64,000 nt of DNA from an uncultured Alphaproteobacteria bacterium. Lineage in GTDB: Bacteria; Pseudomonadota; Alphaproteobacteria; RF32; CAG-239. Shown one piece after another: positions 34,457 through 43,962 of the stretch; the first letter of the stretch is position 1, and every line of letters begins with the position of its first letter. The notes under the pieces are model-generated. The model ran no database searches. It worked only from the letters and a program-made list of their open reading frames with translations, and had not been told where the DNA came from. The translations under genes were made by a program, and so were the position numbers. The stretch lies in assembly GCA_934254585.1 (NCBI GenBank), contig CAKQLF010000007.1, forward strand, positions 1-64,000. The letters are read 5' to 3'.

Positions 34457-34607
34457 TATAGAAAGTCCGCGTCTGACGAGGTCTCCGGATAGGTTCTATG
34501 TTAAATGTGTTTGGCAGTTCCACGTCAAAGGGGCTAGTCCTATGTTTCAACGTCAAAGAAAGGGGCAAAAGCAGTATCCAAGATTATAAAAAAAAGAATA
34601 TAAAACA
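34457..34607. other. Unexplained 150-bp GC-richer segment between terminators
   Basis: This stretch has visibly higher GC content than its AT-rich surroundings, contains a direct repeat ACGTCAAAG (two copies about 30 bp apart), and is bounded by a terminator on each side. Short frames exist on both strands but none has a ribosome site. It could hold a small RNA or a decayed repeat. Nothing firmer can be seen. Confidence 0.3.
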
Positions 34608-34641
34608 AAAAAGCCTTGTTAAAAACTAACAAGACTTTTTT
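34608..34641. terminator. Bidirectional terminator beside tRNA-Asp
   Basis: The stem AAGCCTTGTTA/TAACAAGACTT has A-rich and T-rich flanks. Confidence 0.75.
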
Positions 34642-34643
34642 AG

Positions 34644-34720
34644 TGGCGGGAGCGACGAGGCTCGAACTCGCGACCTCATGCGTGACAGGCATGCATTCTA
34701 ACCAACTGAACTACGCCCCC
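34644..34720 (-). tRNA. tRNA-Asp(GTC)
   Basis: A full cloverleaf on the minus strand with encoded CCA and discriminator G73 typical of Asp. The anticodon loop CTGTCAC gives GTC, and the acceptor is GGGGGCG/CGCTCCC. Confidence 0.95.
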
Positions 34721-34896
34721 ATCGACAGAAACACTTATATAGAATAAAAAATAATAATGCAAGAACTTTTTTACATTTTTTGCAAAAAAAATTTTATCTG
34801 TGGAAAACTAAAGCTTTTAGAAGTATAACTCCATTATCTACTTGCATAAAAAAATAAAATATATCATCATTCGGGCTATGTTGAATTGGATTGGTT

Positions 34897-36885
34897 ATGC
34901 CCGGATTTACTAATTTACGAAAAAAGGTCCGCCGTCGTCGGATAGAAACATTTTTATTGGCAGGTTACGCTGTTGCCGTTACCTGTGCTTTGTTTGTGTC
35001 TATGTTAAATAAGGGGACAGAAGAACCTACCGAAAAAAAAGTGGCCGATGAAACCTTTGAATTTAATAATGATTTGATGACACCGGCTTTTAATGATGTG
35101 AAAGACAATCCGTTTGATTTACTTTATGCTCAAGTAAATGATATAAAGCTATTGAGCGATGATAAAGTGCTTATCAGTAAATATAAACTGACCCAAAACG
35201 GAAAAATTGATGTAATTATGCCGATTCAACCTAAGCCGAAAGTGTTTGAACAAGCCGGAAGTATGGACGGAATATATCAAAAAGAACGCCGTGTTATTAT
35301 AGTTTCGCCCGGAGATAACTTTATTGGTATTTTAACAAATTTGGGAATGGAAACAAAAAGCGCGACTAATGCCTATAACACATTAAAAAAAGTTTATGAT
35401 GCTCGCAAGCTTAAAGCCGGACAACATATTGAATTAACGGCAACTTTTGATGTTCAGTCAAAATCTTTGGAAGCTTTGGATACTTTGGTAATTGAGCCGG
35501 TGCGCGGAACTCGCTATATTTTGCAAAACAATGAATATGACCAGTTTGAAGCCCGAGTCGAACAAGAAGAATTTGTTTATGAGATTAAAAATATTAAAGG
35601 CACCGTGTCTGGAAATGTCACTGCTTCGCTAAACAAAGCCGGCGTGCCATATAAACTTTGCAACAAAGTTACGCAAATGTTTGCTCATTTAATAGATTTT
35701 CGCAAAGAAGTGAAAAAAGGCGATTCCTTTGTGGTTAAATATGAAATAAACAAGGATTCCGGCGGACAGGTTGTTAGCGTGGGCGATGTTATTTTTGCTT
35801 CATTTACAATTGGAAATCAGACGCATAAATTATATCGTTATAAACCGCGCGGAGGAATTGCCGATTATTATGATGAAAAAGGCGGAGCCAAAAAGACAGG
35901 TTTGGATAAAAAACCATTGGCTATGCGTAATGCCCGTATTTCCTCATTGTTCGGCTATCGTCGCCATCCTATTTATAAAACAACCAAATTTCATAGCGGT
36001 GTGGACTATGCGGCACCACGCGGTACGGCTATTTATGCCAGCGGCGCGGGAACTATTGAAATGGCGCGCTATGTAAATGGTTATGGTAACTTTATCAAAA
36101 TTCGCCATAATTCCGAATATGAAACGGCTTATGGTCACATGCATAAATTCGCCACGGGAATGAAACCGGGGGTTAGGGTTAAAAAAGGACAGATAATCGG
36201 CTATGTCGGAAGTACCGGACGTTCAACCGGCCCGCATTTGCATTTTGAAATTCTGCGCAGAGGTCAAAGAATCGACCCGTTAAAAGCCAAAGTGGCTACC
36301 GGAAATGATTTAGCAGGCAGTCAATTGGCAGAATTTAAACGAATCGTTAAGCAGGTTGATGCCATAAAAACAACAGAACTGGCTGCCGTTGAAAAAGAAA
36401 ATGAGGCTAAAGAGGCAACTAAAGAAGCTGAAAAAATCAATGCCGAACAAACAAAAAAGTTAGAAACGGCAAACGATTCGCTCAAAAATATAAAAGCGGA
36501 AGAGTTGGTTAAGGCCGATAATGCAAGCGACGTTATAACCAATAAAAATACTGACACACTTATGCTGCCGGCTAAAGAAGATATTTTTGCCGAAACAGAA
36601 AAAAAATTAGTAGAGGTCGTTAAAGAAGATAAAACTGTTCAAACAACTGAAACAGCAAACGAAACGCCGCAAACTGTTCAAACATCTGAAACAGCAAGCG
36701 AAACGCCGCAAACTGTTCAAACAGACGATTCTCCGGATAATCAGGAAATTAAAACGGATAAAGCAATAAAATATGTATATCCTCCTGTTCGTTCACAGCG
36801 GAAGAAAAACGCTCAACGCATTGCAGAAGCAAAGGCGCGTAGTATTTTGCAATCAATTTCCAGAAAGCCGAAAAAGAAAAACTAG
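34897..36885 (+). CDS. M23 (LytM) family metallopeptidase, membrane-anchored
   Basis: 662 residues. A transmembrane anchor lies near residues 17-37 (TFLLAGYAVAVTCALFVSML). A LysM/OpgK-like middle region contains VSPGDNFIGILTNLGM. The M23 catalytic domain is at about 350-470, with zinc ligands in FHSGVDYAAPRGT and HLHFEIL and the active-site His in AYGHMHKF, so it should be a true endopeptidase cutting peptidoglycan cross-links. A long Glu/Lys/Thr-rich tail follows, including a 14-residue repeat (ETPQTVQTxETAxE), then a basic end. Start chosen at the first ATG; the ribosome site is weak. It lies 78 bp upstream of the Bat-like cluster. Confidence 0.88.
   Translation: MPGFTNLRKKVRRRRIETFLLAGYAVAVTCALFVSMLNKGTEEPTEKKVADETFEFNNDLMTPAFNDVKDNPFDLLYAQVNDIKLLSDDKVLISKYKLTQNGKIDVIMPIQPKPKVFEQAGSMDGIYQKERRVIIVSPGDNFIGILTNLGMETKSATNAYNTLKKVYDARKLKAGQHIELTATFDVQSKSLEALDTLVIEPVRGTRYILQNNEYDQFEARVEQEEFVYEIKNIKGTVSGNVTASLNKAGVPYKLCNKVTQMFAHLIDFRKEVKKGDSFVVKYEINKDSGGQVVSVGDVIFASFTIGNQTHKLYRYKPRGGIADYYDEKGGAKKTGLDKKPLAMRNARISSLFGYRRHPIYKTTKFHSGVDYAAPRGTAIYASGAGTIEMARYVNGYGNFIKIRHNSEYETAYGHMHKFATGMKPGVRVKKGQIIGYVGSTGRSTGPHLHFEILRRGQRIDPLKAKVATGNDLAGSQLAEFKRIVKQVDAIKTTELAAVEKENEAKEATKEAEKINAEQTKKLETANDSLKNIKAEELVKADNASDVITNKNTDTLMLPAKEDIFAETEKKLVEVVKEDKTVQTTETANETPQTVQTSETASETPQTVQTDDSPDNQEIKTDKAIKYVYPPVRSQRKKNAQRIAEAKARSILQSISRKPKKKN
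36632..36722 (+). repeat. 42-bp coding tandem repeat in the M23 peptidase tail
   Basis: Two near-perfect copies plus a partial copy of a 42-bp unit (ACTGTTCAAAC..ACGCCGCAA) encode ETPQTVQTSETAS. Confidence 0.8.
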
Positions 36886-36963
36886 ATGAGTAATCTTTAT
36901 TCCGTACTTGATATTTGCAAAGTAAAATCATAAATTTTATAGCAAAAAGGAGAGGTTAGAATT

Positions 36964-37416
36964 ATGGATAACTTACCTGAGTTGAAAGATATTCACTTAC
37001 CGACAGATGGTGTGTCGATTTTTCCCTTGGCTAAAGGCTGGTGGATAATTGTGGCGACGGCGGTCGTTTTCTTTATATTGTTCAAAATTGTTTTATGGCT
37101 ACGCCGAAGCAGCAAAAAAATATATGCTCGATATCTGCTGAAAAAATATGCCGCTGACAATACCGCCTCAGCAGTTGTTAAAATGTCGGAAATATTGCGG
37201 AGAATCTGTGTAAGCCGATATCCGGAAGCCGTTTCGCTTACCGGTGAAAAGTGGCTGAACTTTTTAAATAGTCATTCTAAAACGGTTTTATCTTCACCCG
37301 CGGCGAAATTGTTGGAAAATGCTCCGTATGCTCCGGAAAACAGTCCAATATTTAAGATCGAAAATATTGAGGAATTGCGAAAATTCTGCCAAAGTTGGAT
37401 AGGAGAGAATTTATGA
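36964..37416 (+). CDS. DUF4381 protein of the Bat-like cluster
   Basis: 150 residues. The N-terminal LKDIHLPTDGVSIFPLAKGWW is the DUF4381 signature, followed by one transmembrane helix (about 22-43) and a cytoplasmic helical domain with ILRRICVSRYP and LTGEKWLNFLN. In other bacteria DUF4381 sits between DUF58 and the BatA-type VWA gene. Here it leads the second half of that operon. Its stop codon overlaps the next start (ATGA), indicating translational coupling. Confidence 0.88.
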   Translation: MDNLPELKDIHLPTDGVSIFPLAKGWWIIVATAVVFFILFKIVLWLRRSSKKIYARYLLKKYAADNTASAVVKMSEILRRICVSRYPEAVSLTGEKWLNFLNSHSKTVLSSPAAKLLENAPYAPENSPIFKIENIEELRKFCQSWIGENL

Positions 37417-38417
37417 TGTATCATTTTGCGTTTATTCAAGCATTATGGCTGCTTCCGATTCCTTTGCTTATTTATTTGTTGCTGCCGGTCTATCAAAAAA
37501 AATATGGCGATGCTTTAAAAATTCCTTTTTTAGCGGATATCAAACAAATTCAGAATAAAAGCGGAAATATTAGATTGCTTAAACCGGCGGTGATTTCCGT
37601 AATTAAGTTGTTTATTTTAGCGGCAGTGTGGCTTTTTTTGATTATGGCGTTGTGTCGTCCACAATGGGTTGGTAAGCCGTTGGCTGTTAAAAATGAAGGA
37701 CGTGACATTTTGTTGGTTGTAGATATTTCTAACTCTATGAGTGAGCCCGATTTCGAGTATAAGGGTAAAATGTATGAAAGATTAACCGCCGTAAAAAATG
37801 TGGTTGATAATTTTATGGATAAACGCGCTGAAGATAAAATAGGACTGGTGTTGTTTGGCACTCGCGCTTATTTGCAGGCTCCTTTGACCTATGACAAACA
37901 ATCACTAAAAGAAATATTGTGGAATATGGAAGCTGGTATGGCCGGAAACTCCACTTCAATAGGCGATGCCGTGGGTTTGGCGTTGAAAACTTTATCTTTA
38001 TCTGACGGCAAACCGGAAAATAAAGTCATAATTTTATTAACGGATGGTGAAAACAATGATGGAAGTATGCCGTTGCCTAAAGCCATTGCAATGGCAAAAG
38101 AAGAAAAAATAAAAATTTACACAATCGGAGTTGGCAGTGATACAGAGAGCTTTTTCGGCGGTCTGTTCACAATACCTACGGTTTCGGGCGTTGATGAAAA
38201 AAGCCTGAAAAAATTGGCGGCAGAAACTAAAGGAAATTATTTTAGAGCTAAAGATGTGGCTTCTCTTTTCAATGTTTATTCCGAAATAGATAAACTGGAA
38301 CCGCGAACAAGTGAAGGTCGTTATGTTCAGGAGGTAAAAGAATTGTATCCGTATCCGGCATTTGCGGCGTTAGTTCTGTTTTTAATACTGATGTTAATTT
38401 CTCGAAAGGGTTGGTAA
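37413..38417 (+). CDS. BatA-like VWA-domain membrane protein
   Basis: 334 residues from the ATG at 37413, which has AGGAGAG upstream and overlaps the preceding stop. Two N-terminal helices (about 5-25 and 55-80) and one C-terminal helix (about 312-330) frame a VWA domain with intact MIDAS residues: DISNSMSE, Thr in SFGTRAYLQAPLT-type segment (LFGTRAYLQAPLT) and LTDGENNDG. The VWA domain should face the periplasm and bind a divalent metal. It works with the MoxR ATPase and other Bat proteins. Confidence 0.9.
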   Translation: MMYHFAFIQALWLLPIPLLIYLLLPVYQKKYGDALKIPFLADIKQIQNKSGNIRLLKPAVISVIKLFILAAVWLFLIMALCRPQWVGKPLAVKNEGRDILLVVDISNSMSEPDFEYKGKMYERLTAVKNVVDNFMDKRAEDKIGLVLFGTRAYLQAPLTYDKQSLKEILWNMEAGMAGNSTSIGDAVGLALKTLSLSDGKPENKVIILLTDGENNDGSMPLPKAIAMAKEEKIKIYTIGVGSDTESFFGGLFTIPTVSGVDEKSLKKLAAETKGNYFRAKDVASLFNVYSEIDKLEPRTSEGRYVQEVKELYPYPAFAALVLFLILMLISRKGW

Positions 38418-38422
38418 AATAA

Positions 38423-40252
38423 ATGTGGTGGCAGGATTTTCATTTTTTGCGTCCGTTTTGGTTGGTTGGATTGATTGTTCCGCTTTTATTAGGCTTGAAA
38501 TTTTTTTATCGGTCTGAAACGCAGTCAGACTGGAGCAATGTTTGCGATAAAAATTTGTTGGACTTTTTATTGGTTAAAACTAAAACATCTTCTAAGCATT
38601 GGTTAAAATTGGCGGCAATATTTTTCACGACAACAATAATTATTGCTTTATCCGGACCTACTTGGAGCAAAAAAAATAATCCAGCTTTGAGCGTTAATAA
38701 CCCGTTGACCTTGATGCTGAGTATGTCGGGAGATATGTGGCGTAAAGATGTTTCTCCAAATCGTTTTATACGGGCAAAATATCTAATAAAAGATTTAACT
38801 GAAAGCCTCAAAAATACGGAAAGCGGATTGATTGTTTACACCGATGAGCCGTTTATGATTACGCCACTGACGGAAGATGTGTCGATTATTGACAATTTGC
38901 TGCCGGCCATAGAAATGAATATTATGCCGCAAGACGGCGATAGATTGGACAGAGCTATTGATTTTGCCGTGGAAAGAATGAAAAATGCGGCGTTTGTCAA
39001 TGGAAGTATTATTATTTTGGCTTCAGATGTCGGAGAACGTTTTGATGCGGCGTTAAGCAGTGCGGCCAAAGCGGCGGCAGATGGCTTTTCGGTAAACATT
39101 ATAAATGTGTCCGCCGTAACGAATGATAAACTGAAAATAGTGGCGGAAAAAGGCTTGGGTATCTATTTGAATTATAATCAAAATTTAGAGCCTTTAATAA
39201 AAAAAATCAATGATATCACAGCCCGTGAGATTAAGCAGAGCCAAAACATTCAAACCGTATGGAATGATATGGGATGGTATTTTTTATGGCTGCCGGCTCT
39301 TTTGATTTTGATTTGGTTTCGGCGTGGAATTTTAGTTTTGATTTTTAGCGTGTTGCTTGCTGAGCCGGTGTCTGCAGGTTGGTTTATGAATAATAATCAG
39401 GAAGCTATGGCCGAATTTAAGCGACAAAATTACGCCAAAGCGGCAGAGCAGTTTGAAAATATGCAATGGAAAGGCGCGGCCGCATATAAAAATGGTGATT
39501 ACCAAACCGCTTACGCCAATTTTTCTCAACAGAATGATGTTACTTCGCTTTATAATCAGGGGAACGCTCTGGCCAAGGCGGGAAAAATTGATGAGGCCAT
39601 AAAAAAGTATGAAGAAGTGCTGCAAAAACAAGCTGATTTTGCTGATGCTAAGTTTAATCTCGAATATCTGAAACAACAAAAGCAACAGCAAAAACAGCAA
39701 AATACTCAAGATAATCAGCAAGAGCAAAATAAACAACAGAATAAACAGCAATCACCGGAAAATCAAACCGGAGAAAATCAAAAGAAGGAGCAGCCTCAAA
39801 ATCAGCAACAGAGCGGACAATCGGAGCAAAATAAAAACAAACAGACGCAAGCCGATGAGATGTCGCAAAGTTCTGAACAAAAGCAAGAGCAACAAGAAAA
39901 TAATAATATGCAAGAAAACCACTCTGAGGCAAAAAGTCAGCAACAGCAGACTGAAACAGATGAAAAACAGTCTTCTTCAAATAAAAGTAATCAGTCGGAT
40001 ACTCCGAAAAATAAGTCGGGAGAAACTGTTGAAAATAGGGAAAACGAGTCGAAAACCGCTAAAAATTCTCCGAGTGAAGAAAATGAAAATAAACAGGTTG
40101 AAGCAATAGGGGTTAATGATGAAAAAACTCCTGAAGAAAAGGAAAAACTTCAGGCAAAAATGCAAAAATTCAGAGAGATTCCTGAAGATAAGGGCGGGTT
40201 GTTGCGTGCCTTTATTCAGCGGGAATATAATAAAAAACGTTATAAAAATTAG
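38423..40252 (+). CDS. BatB/BatC-like fusion: VWA domain plus TPR and Gln-rich tail
   Basis: 609 residues. The N-terminal membrane helices and a VWA domain (about 85-280) precede a further helix pair (about 285-325), TPR units (about 335-420, DVTSLYNQGNALAKAGKIDEAIKKYEE) and a long Gln/Asn/Glu/Lys low-complexity tail ending in DKGGLLRAFIQREYNKKRY. This is a BatB-BatC fusion. The MIDAS is altered: LMLSMSGDM replaces the usual DxSxS, with Ser where Asp is expected and Asp where the last Ser is expected, so metal binding is doubtful. Five bases separate it from the upstream gene. Confidence 0.87.
   Translation: MWWQDFHFLRPFWLVGLIVPLLLGLKFFYRSETQSDWSNVCDKNLLDFLLVKTKTSSKHWLKLAAIFFTTTIIIALSGPTWSKKNNPALSVNNPLTLMLSMSGDMWRKDVSPNRFIRAKYLIKDLTESLKNTESGLIVYTDEPFMITPLTEDVSIIDNLLPAIEMNIMPQDGDRLDRAIDFAVERMKNAAFVNGSIIILASDVGERFDAALSSAAKAAADGFSVNIINVSAVTNDKLKIVAEKGLGIYLNYNQNLEPLIKKINDITAREIKQSQNIQTVWNDMGWYFLWLPALLILIWFRRGILVLIFSVLLAEPVSAGWFMNNNQEAMAEFKRQNYAKAAEQFENMQWKGAAAYKNGDYQTAYANFSQQNDVTSLYNQGNALAKAGKIDEAIKKYEEVLQKQADFADAKFNLEYLKQQKQQQKQQNTQDNQQEQNKQQNKQQSPENQTGENQKKEQPQNQQQSGQSEQNKNKQTQADEMSQSSEQKQEQQENNNMQENHSEAKSQQQQTETDEKQSSSNKSNQSDTPKNKSGETVENRENESKTAKNSPSEENENKQVEAIGVNDEKTPEEKEKLQAKMQKFREIPEDKGGLLRAFIQREYNKKRYKN
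39661..40095 (+). repeat. Low-complexity CAA/GAA-rich coding tract
   Basis: About 145 codons dominated by Gln, Asn, Glu, Lys and Ser, with imperfect short repeats of CAACAAAA/CAGCAA type. The composition makes the opposite strand open in other frames, which are not genes. Confidence 0.8.
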
Positions 40253-40264
40253 CGAGGCAGGATT

Positions 40265-42025
40265 ATGATGACTAAAAAAATTGCAATAATGACAATATGT
40301 CTTGTGCTGTGGGGGCAGACCGTGTCAGCGCAAGTTTTGTCGGCGCAAGTGGCAAATACTAAAGTTCCGCAAGGTGAAGTCTTTAACCTTAATTTGTCTT
40401 ATGACGGAGCTGACGGCGATTCTTTACAGCCTGATTTAAGCGTGCTGCAAAAGGATTTTACGATTTATTCCACTTCAAGTTCTTCTCAAGTCAGCATAAT
40501 CAACGGCCGAACCTCGCAGCAAAGAGATTGGGATATCGGTTTAATGCCTAAAAATCAGGGAAAAGTCGTGATTCCGGAAATTACCGCCGGAAAATATAAG
40601 ACAAAACCATTGGAACTGGAAGTTCTGCCGGCCGGAACTTATGTTGCTGCTAAAACGAAACAAGCAAATATACAATCTGATAATCAATTGGCTGATGCCG
40701 CCAAATTTGAGGCGGAACTTGAGGTTGAAAAAAACAATGTTTATTTGCAACAAGAAGTTAATGCAACGTTGACAATTAAAGATAGAATTGGTTTGGAGTT
40801 GTCTTCGGAACCACAATTTATCGCTTCGGAAAATTGGATTGTCAAATCTTTGAAACAGCCGGAAATAATTAAAAAAGGGCAAGAACGTGAAATAAAGTTT
40901 TATTATGCGTTGTTTCCGCAAAAAAGCGGTAAAAATGAAGTGCCGGCCATAAAAATAAGCGGTTCTTATCTGAGTGCCGACAATTTTAATAAACATCCGT
41001 TGTTTCAACAAGGAGTCAACGGATTTTTGCAGATAATTGATGTCGATGTTAATGATATGTTTGGTCTTCGTAAACCGGTTGAATTTTATACTAAACCGGT
41101 GACTGTAGATGTTCTGCCGGCCCGACTCAGTGACAAAGAAAACTGGTGGTTGCCGGCTTCGGGACTTAGTTTAACAGCCAAATGGACTGACAAAAATCCT
41201 GAATTTAAGGTTGGAGAAACCATTGCCCGAGAAATTACTTTGGTGGCTATGGGAGTGGCGGATAGTCAACTACCGGAACTGTATTTTCCGGATAATCCGA
41301 ATTTTAAGCAATATCCGGAAAAACCTCAGTTGACAACTGATGTTTATAACAACCGGATAATTTCGCAAGAAGTTGTGCGGGTTGTTTATATTCCACAGCA
41401 AAGCGGCGAACAGATTCTGCCGGAAATAAAACTTCCGTGGTTTAATACGCAAACTCAAAAAATGGAAACGGCGGTTATTCCGGCTGAAAAAATAAAAGTT
41501 GAAGGAGAGAGTCTGGCGCAAGAACCGCAAGCGCAGATTCAAAGTGCAGAAAAAGTAACTGAAAAGACGAAAGTTAAAGATGAAAAAACAAAGATTGTTT
41601 CTAAGGGTGTTTCGCTTTCTGTGTTGTTCTTGTTTGTGGGAGCGGCATTTGTTTTCGGACTTTTAATTAGTTGGCTGTTCCGCCGTTCTGACAATCAAAC
41701 ACAAAAAGAATGTCAAACAAGTCATAGTTTTTATTTGGCAATCAAGCGCAATTTGGCCGAAGCCGATTACCGTGGTTTGAGAGATAATTTGTTAGGGTGG
41801 GGTAATGAAGTTTATAAATCTCAGAATATCAGAAATTTACAAGATTTATCTAAAGTAGTTGCTCAAGATGATTTTGCCAATCAGTTGGAAATTCTGAATA
41901 AGATATTATATGCAGGAGCTTCGGAAAAATTAAATACGGAAATTATTTTGCGTGTAATTAAAACTTGTCAAAAAAAGCAAAATGGCAAATCACATCAGGA
42001 ACCATTGCCAAAGTTATATAAATAA
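40265..42025 (+). CDS. BatD-like protein (oxygen-tolerance family)
   Basis: 586 residues. A cleavable signal peptide (MTKKIAIMTICLVLWGQTVSA) is followed by a large periplasmic beta-rich region (NTKVPQGEVFNLNLSYDG at the start is the BatD signature; KSLKQPEIIKKGQEREIKFYYALFPQKSG is typical of its Ig-like modules). One transmembrane helix (about 450-472) and a cytoplasmic tail end the protein. It closes the Bat-like operon. Genetic data from other bacteria link BatD to stress tolerance; the molecular activity is not known. Confidence 0.9.
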   Translation: MMTKKIAIMTICLVLWGQTVSAQVLSAQVANTKVPQGEVFNLNLSYDGADGDSLQPDLSVLQKDFTIYSTSSSSQVSIINGRTSQQRDWDIGLMPKNQGKVVIPEITAGKYKTKPLELEVLPAGTYVAAKTKQANIQSDNQLADAAKFEAELEVEKNNVYLQQEVNATLTIKDRIGLELSSEPQFIASENWIVKSLKQPEIIKKGQEREIKFYYALFPQKSGKNEVPAIKISGSYLSADNFNKHPLFQQGVNGFLQIIDVDVNDMFGLRKPVEFYTKPVTVDVLPARLSDKENWWLPASGLSLTAKWTDKNPEFKVGETIAREITLVAMGVADSQLPELYFPDNPNFKQYPEKPQLTTDVYNNRIISQEVVRVVYIPQQSGEQILPEIKLPWFNTQTQKMETAVIPAEKIKVEGESLAQEPQAQIQSAEKVTEKTKVKDEKTKIVSKGVSLSVLFLFVGAAFVFGLLISWLFRRSDNQTQKECQTSHSFYLAIKRNLAEADYRGLRDNLLGWGNEVYKSQNIRNLQDLSKVVAQDDFANQLEILNKILYAGASEKLNTEIILRVIKTCQKKQNGKSHQEPLPKLYK

Positions 42026-42087
42026 CTTGCATAACTTGAAAATTTATGCTCTAATTGCTTGGGTTTTATAGAAAAAGGGGCCGATAG

Positions 42088-43050
42088 ATGTTTTTTCTTA
42101 AAAAAAGTGTTTTATGCATATTGTTCGTGGTCTTTATGTATTTCGGCGGCGCGGGTACGCAAAGTGACAACACTTCTTTGCAGGGAGCCGGGTTTATCGG
42201 CGTGGTTCTCGGTTTCGTTATTTTGTATATTCTGTTCAAAATTATGTGGACGGCGATGAGGGCTACCTTAACTTTCTTGATTTTGGGCTCGATAGTGTTG
42301 TTTATTTTATATTGTCTGGGATTAGTCGGCTCCGGAGACTCTAAATCAGCAAACAAGTTCAGTGAGGCTCCGGTGGAATATAATGCTATGGCTGAAAATA
42401 CGGCAACAAATGTGTTGCCTGAATTAGAGCCGGTTGGAATGGCCGGCGACAAGGATTCTAACGATAACGGCTCCGCAAAAGAAGCCGGTTTTTTTGATAA
42501 AATAAACAATTTAATGAAAAATCAAGATGAAGAACCGGGGATGATTGAGTTAAATCCACTAGATTATCCCGCGGTTAAAGGCAAACCGCAAGTTATTACC
42601 GGCAGTGTTTTGTTTGTAAAGGGAATTTATGTGAAATTATTGGGAATAGACGCGCCGATGCCTGAGCAAAATTGCTCAAATTCTAAGGGGATTGCTTATG
42701 AATGCGGACAAAAAGCTATAATATGGCTGCAAAATTGGCTGAACAATCAATCGGTTGAATGTCGAATTGTGGGAGATGTTGTGCAGCATAAGGCTACCGG
42801 TGTTTGTTTTTTGGGCAAATATGATGTGGCGGCGGCAATTGTAAATGCAGGTTGGGCAGTGGCCTATACCAAAAATACCGTTGTTTACTTGCCGTATGAA
42901 AATTCTGCTCGTGATAAACGCCGCGGCTTGTGGAGTGGACGTTTTTATCGTCCGAGTGATTGGCGAAAAATGCAGAATATCAATTTAAAAGCCATAAATG
43001 AAAGCAATAAATCCAAATCGTTTGATTTTAATTTTGATGGGTGGTTTTAA
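42088..43050 (+). CDS. Membrane protein with staphylococcal-nuclease-like domain
   Basis: 320 residues. Two or three N-terminal hydrophobic helices (about 5-22, 33-52 and 58-78) anchor the protein; a polar linker leads to an SNase-like OB-fold domain (about 170-300). Core features are VKLLGIDAPMPEQNC, CGQKAIIWLQNWLNNQSVECR, GKYDVAAAIVNAGWAVAY and YLPYENSARDKRRGLWSG. The catalytic Arg/Glu pair of true SNases is only partly matched, so nuclease activity is uncertain. Its stop overlaps the tsaE start (TAATG). Confidence 0.83.
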   Translation: MFFLKKSVLCILFVVFMYFGGAGTQSDNTSLQGAGFIGVVLGFVILYILFKIMWTAMRATLTFLILGSIVLFILYCLGLVGSGDSKSANKFSEAPVEYNAMAENTATNVLPELEPVGMAGDKDSNDNGSAKEAGFFDKINNLMKNQDEEPGMIELNPLDYPAVKGKPQVITGSVLFVKGIYVKLLGIDAPMPEQNCSNSKGIAYECGQKAIIWLQNWLNNQSVECRIVGDVVQHKATGVCFLGKYDVAAAIVNAGWAVAYTKNTVVYLPYENSARDKRRGLWSGRFYRPSDWRKMQNINLKAINESNKSKSFDFNFDGWF

Positions 43051-43499
43051 TGGAAAAAGTTTTTATTTCGCGAAGTGAGGAAGATACCGGTGCGTTAGCA
43101 GAAAAACTCGCAGCTTTGAGTGTGCAAGGTGATATTTGGGCCTTGAACGGAACTTTGGGAGCGGGAAAAAGTGTGTTTGCCCGAGCTTTTATTAAAAAAT
43201 TGACCGGAGCAAGAGAAGTGCCAAGCCCGACTTTTACTTTGTTGCAGACATATAGTGCCGAAGCATTTGATATTTATCACTATGATTTATATCGCTTGGA
43301 AAAACCTTCTGATATTTTTGAATTGGGAGTTGAAGAGGCTTTTTATTCAGGTGTGAGTCTGGTGGAATGGCCGGAAAGAATGGCATCTTTTTCGCCGCGC
43401 AATATGTGGCAAGTTAAAATAGAAATGTCGGAAGAAGGACGTAAAATAACCATATCAACCGATGATGTTGATAAACAGAAACGGTTGGAAAATGTCTGA
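43050..43499 (+). CDS. tsaE: TsaE, tRNA threonylcarbamoyladenosine biosynthesis ATPase
   Basis: 149 residues from the ATG at 43050. The P-loop LNGTLGAGKSVFARAF, the PSPTFTLLQTY motif and the downstream DLYRLEKPSDIFELGVEEAF plus LVEWPERM are diagnostic. TsaE supports TsaB-TsaD in making t6A37 on ANN-decoding tRNAs. It is coupled to both neighbours by overlapping start and stop codons; in other Alphaproteobacteria tsaE also lies in gene clusters with signalling or cell-wall genes. Confidence 0.93.
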   Translation: MEKVFISRSEEDTGALAEKLAALSVQGDIWALNGTLGAGKSVFARAFIKKLTGAREVPSPTFTLLQTYSAEAFDIYHYDLYRLEKPSDIFELGVEEAFYSGVSLVEWPERMASFSPRNMWQVKIEMSEEGRKITISTDDVDKQKRLENV

Positions 43500-43932
43500 G
43501 TTATGCACAATACACGCCTCTTTTGTGCTTTGGCGCAATAAAGGAATTTTGTTTAAAGGAAAGTCCGGAAGCGGCAAGTCGGAGCTTTCACTGAAGTTTA
43601 TTGAAAACAAAGGGGCGGTGTTGGTCGCAGACGATGTTGTTTTGCTTGAAACTCGGAAAAATCGTCTGTTTGGGCGGTCTCCGGAAAATATTCAAGGTTT
43701 ATTGGAAATTAGAAACGTGGGAATTTCCCGCTATGAATTTATAGCCGAGGCCGAAGCCGACTTGGTGGTGAATTTGGTTGAAACAAAGCAAAACTTGGAG
43801 CGTTTACCAAAAAATAAATTTGAAAACATTTTAGGTGTTGAAATTCCGGCAATAGATTTGTATGCTGAAGATGCAACGATTTTAGAAAAAATTATCGTAA
43901 AACTACGGGATAGTTTGTTGAAGACCGAATAA
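43492..43932 (+). CDS. hprK: HPr kinase/phosphorylase-like protein, short form
   Basis: 146 residues from the ATG at 43492, overlapping the tsaE stop. It has the P-loop FKGKSGSGKSELSLKF, the Mg-binding VADDVVLLE and the family signature LLEIRNVGIS, but lacks the roughly 130-residue N-terminal domain of Firmicutes HprK. This truncated form is characteristic of Alphaproteobacteria, where it phosphorylates HPr of the nitrogen/carbon PTS. No HPr, ManX-type EIIA or ChvG/ChvI genes are adjacent, although they often are in relatives. Confidence 0.9.
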   Translation: MSELCTIHASFVLWRNKGILFKGKSGSGKSELSLKFIENKGAVLVADDVVLLETRKNRLFGRSPENIQGLLEIRNVGISRYEFIAEAEADLVVNLVETKQNLERLPKNKFENILGVEIPAIDLYAEDATILEKIIVKLRDSLLKTE

Positions 43933-43962
43933 ATTTGACTGGTATACAAAGGTAATAATGAT

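Noticed and set aside
42066..42509. 147-codon minus-strand frame opposite the SNase-like gene
   Set aside because: Antisense to the membrane helices of a supported gene, with no ribosome site.
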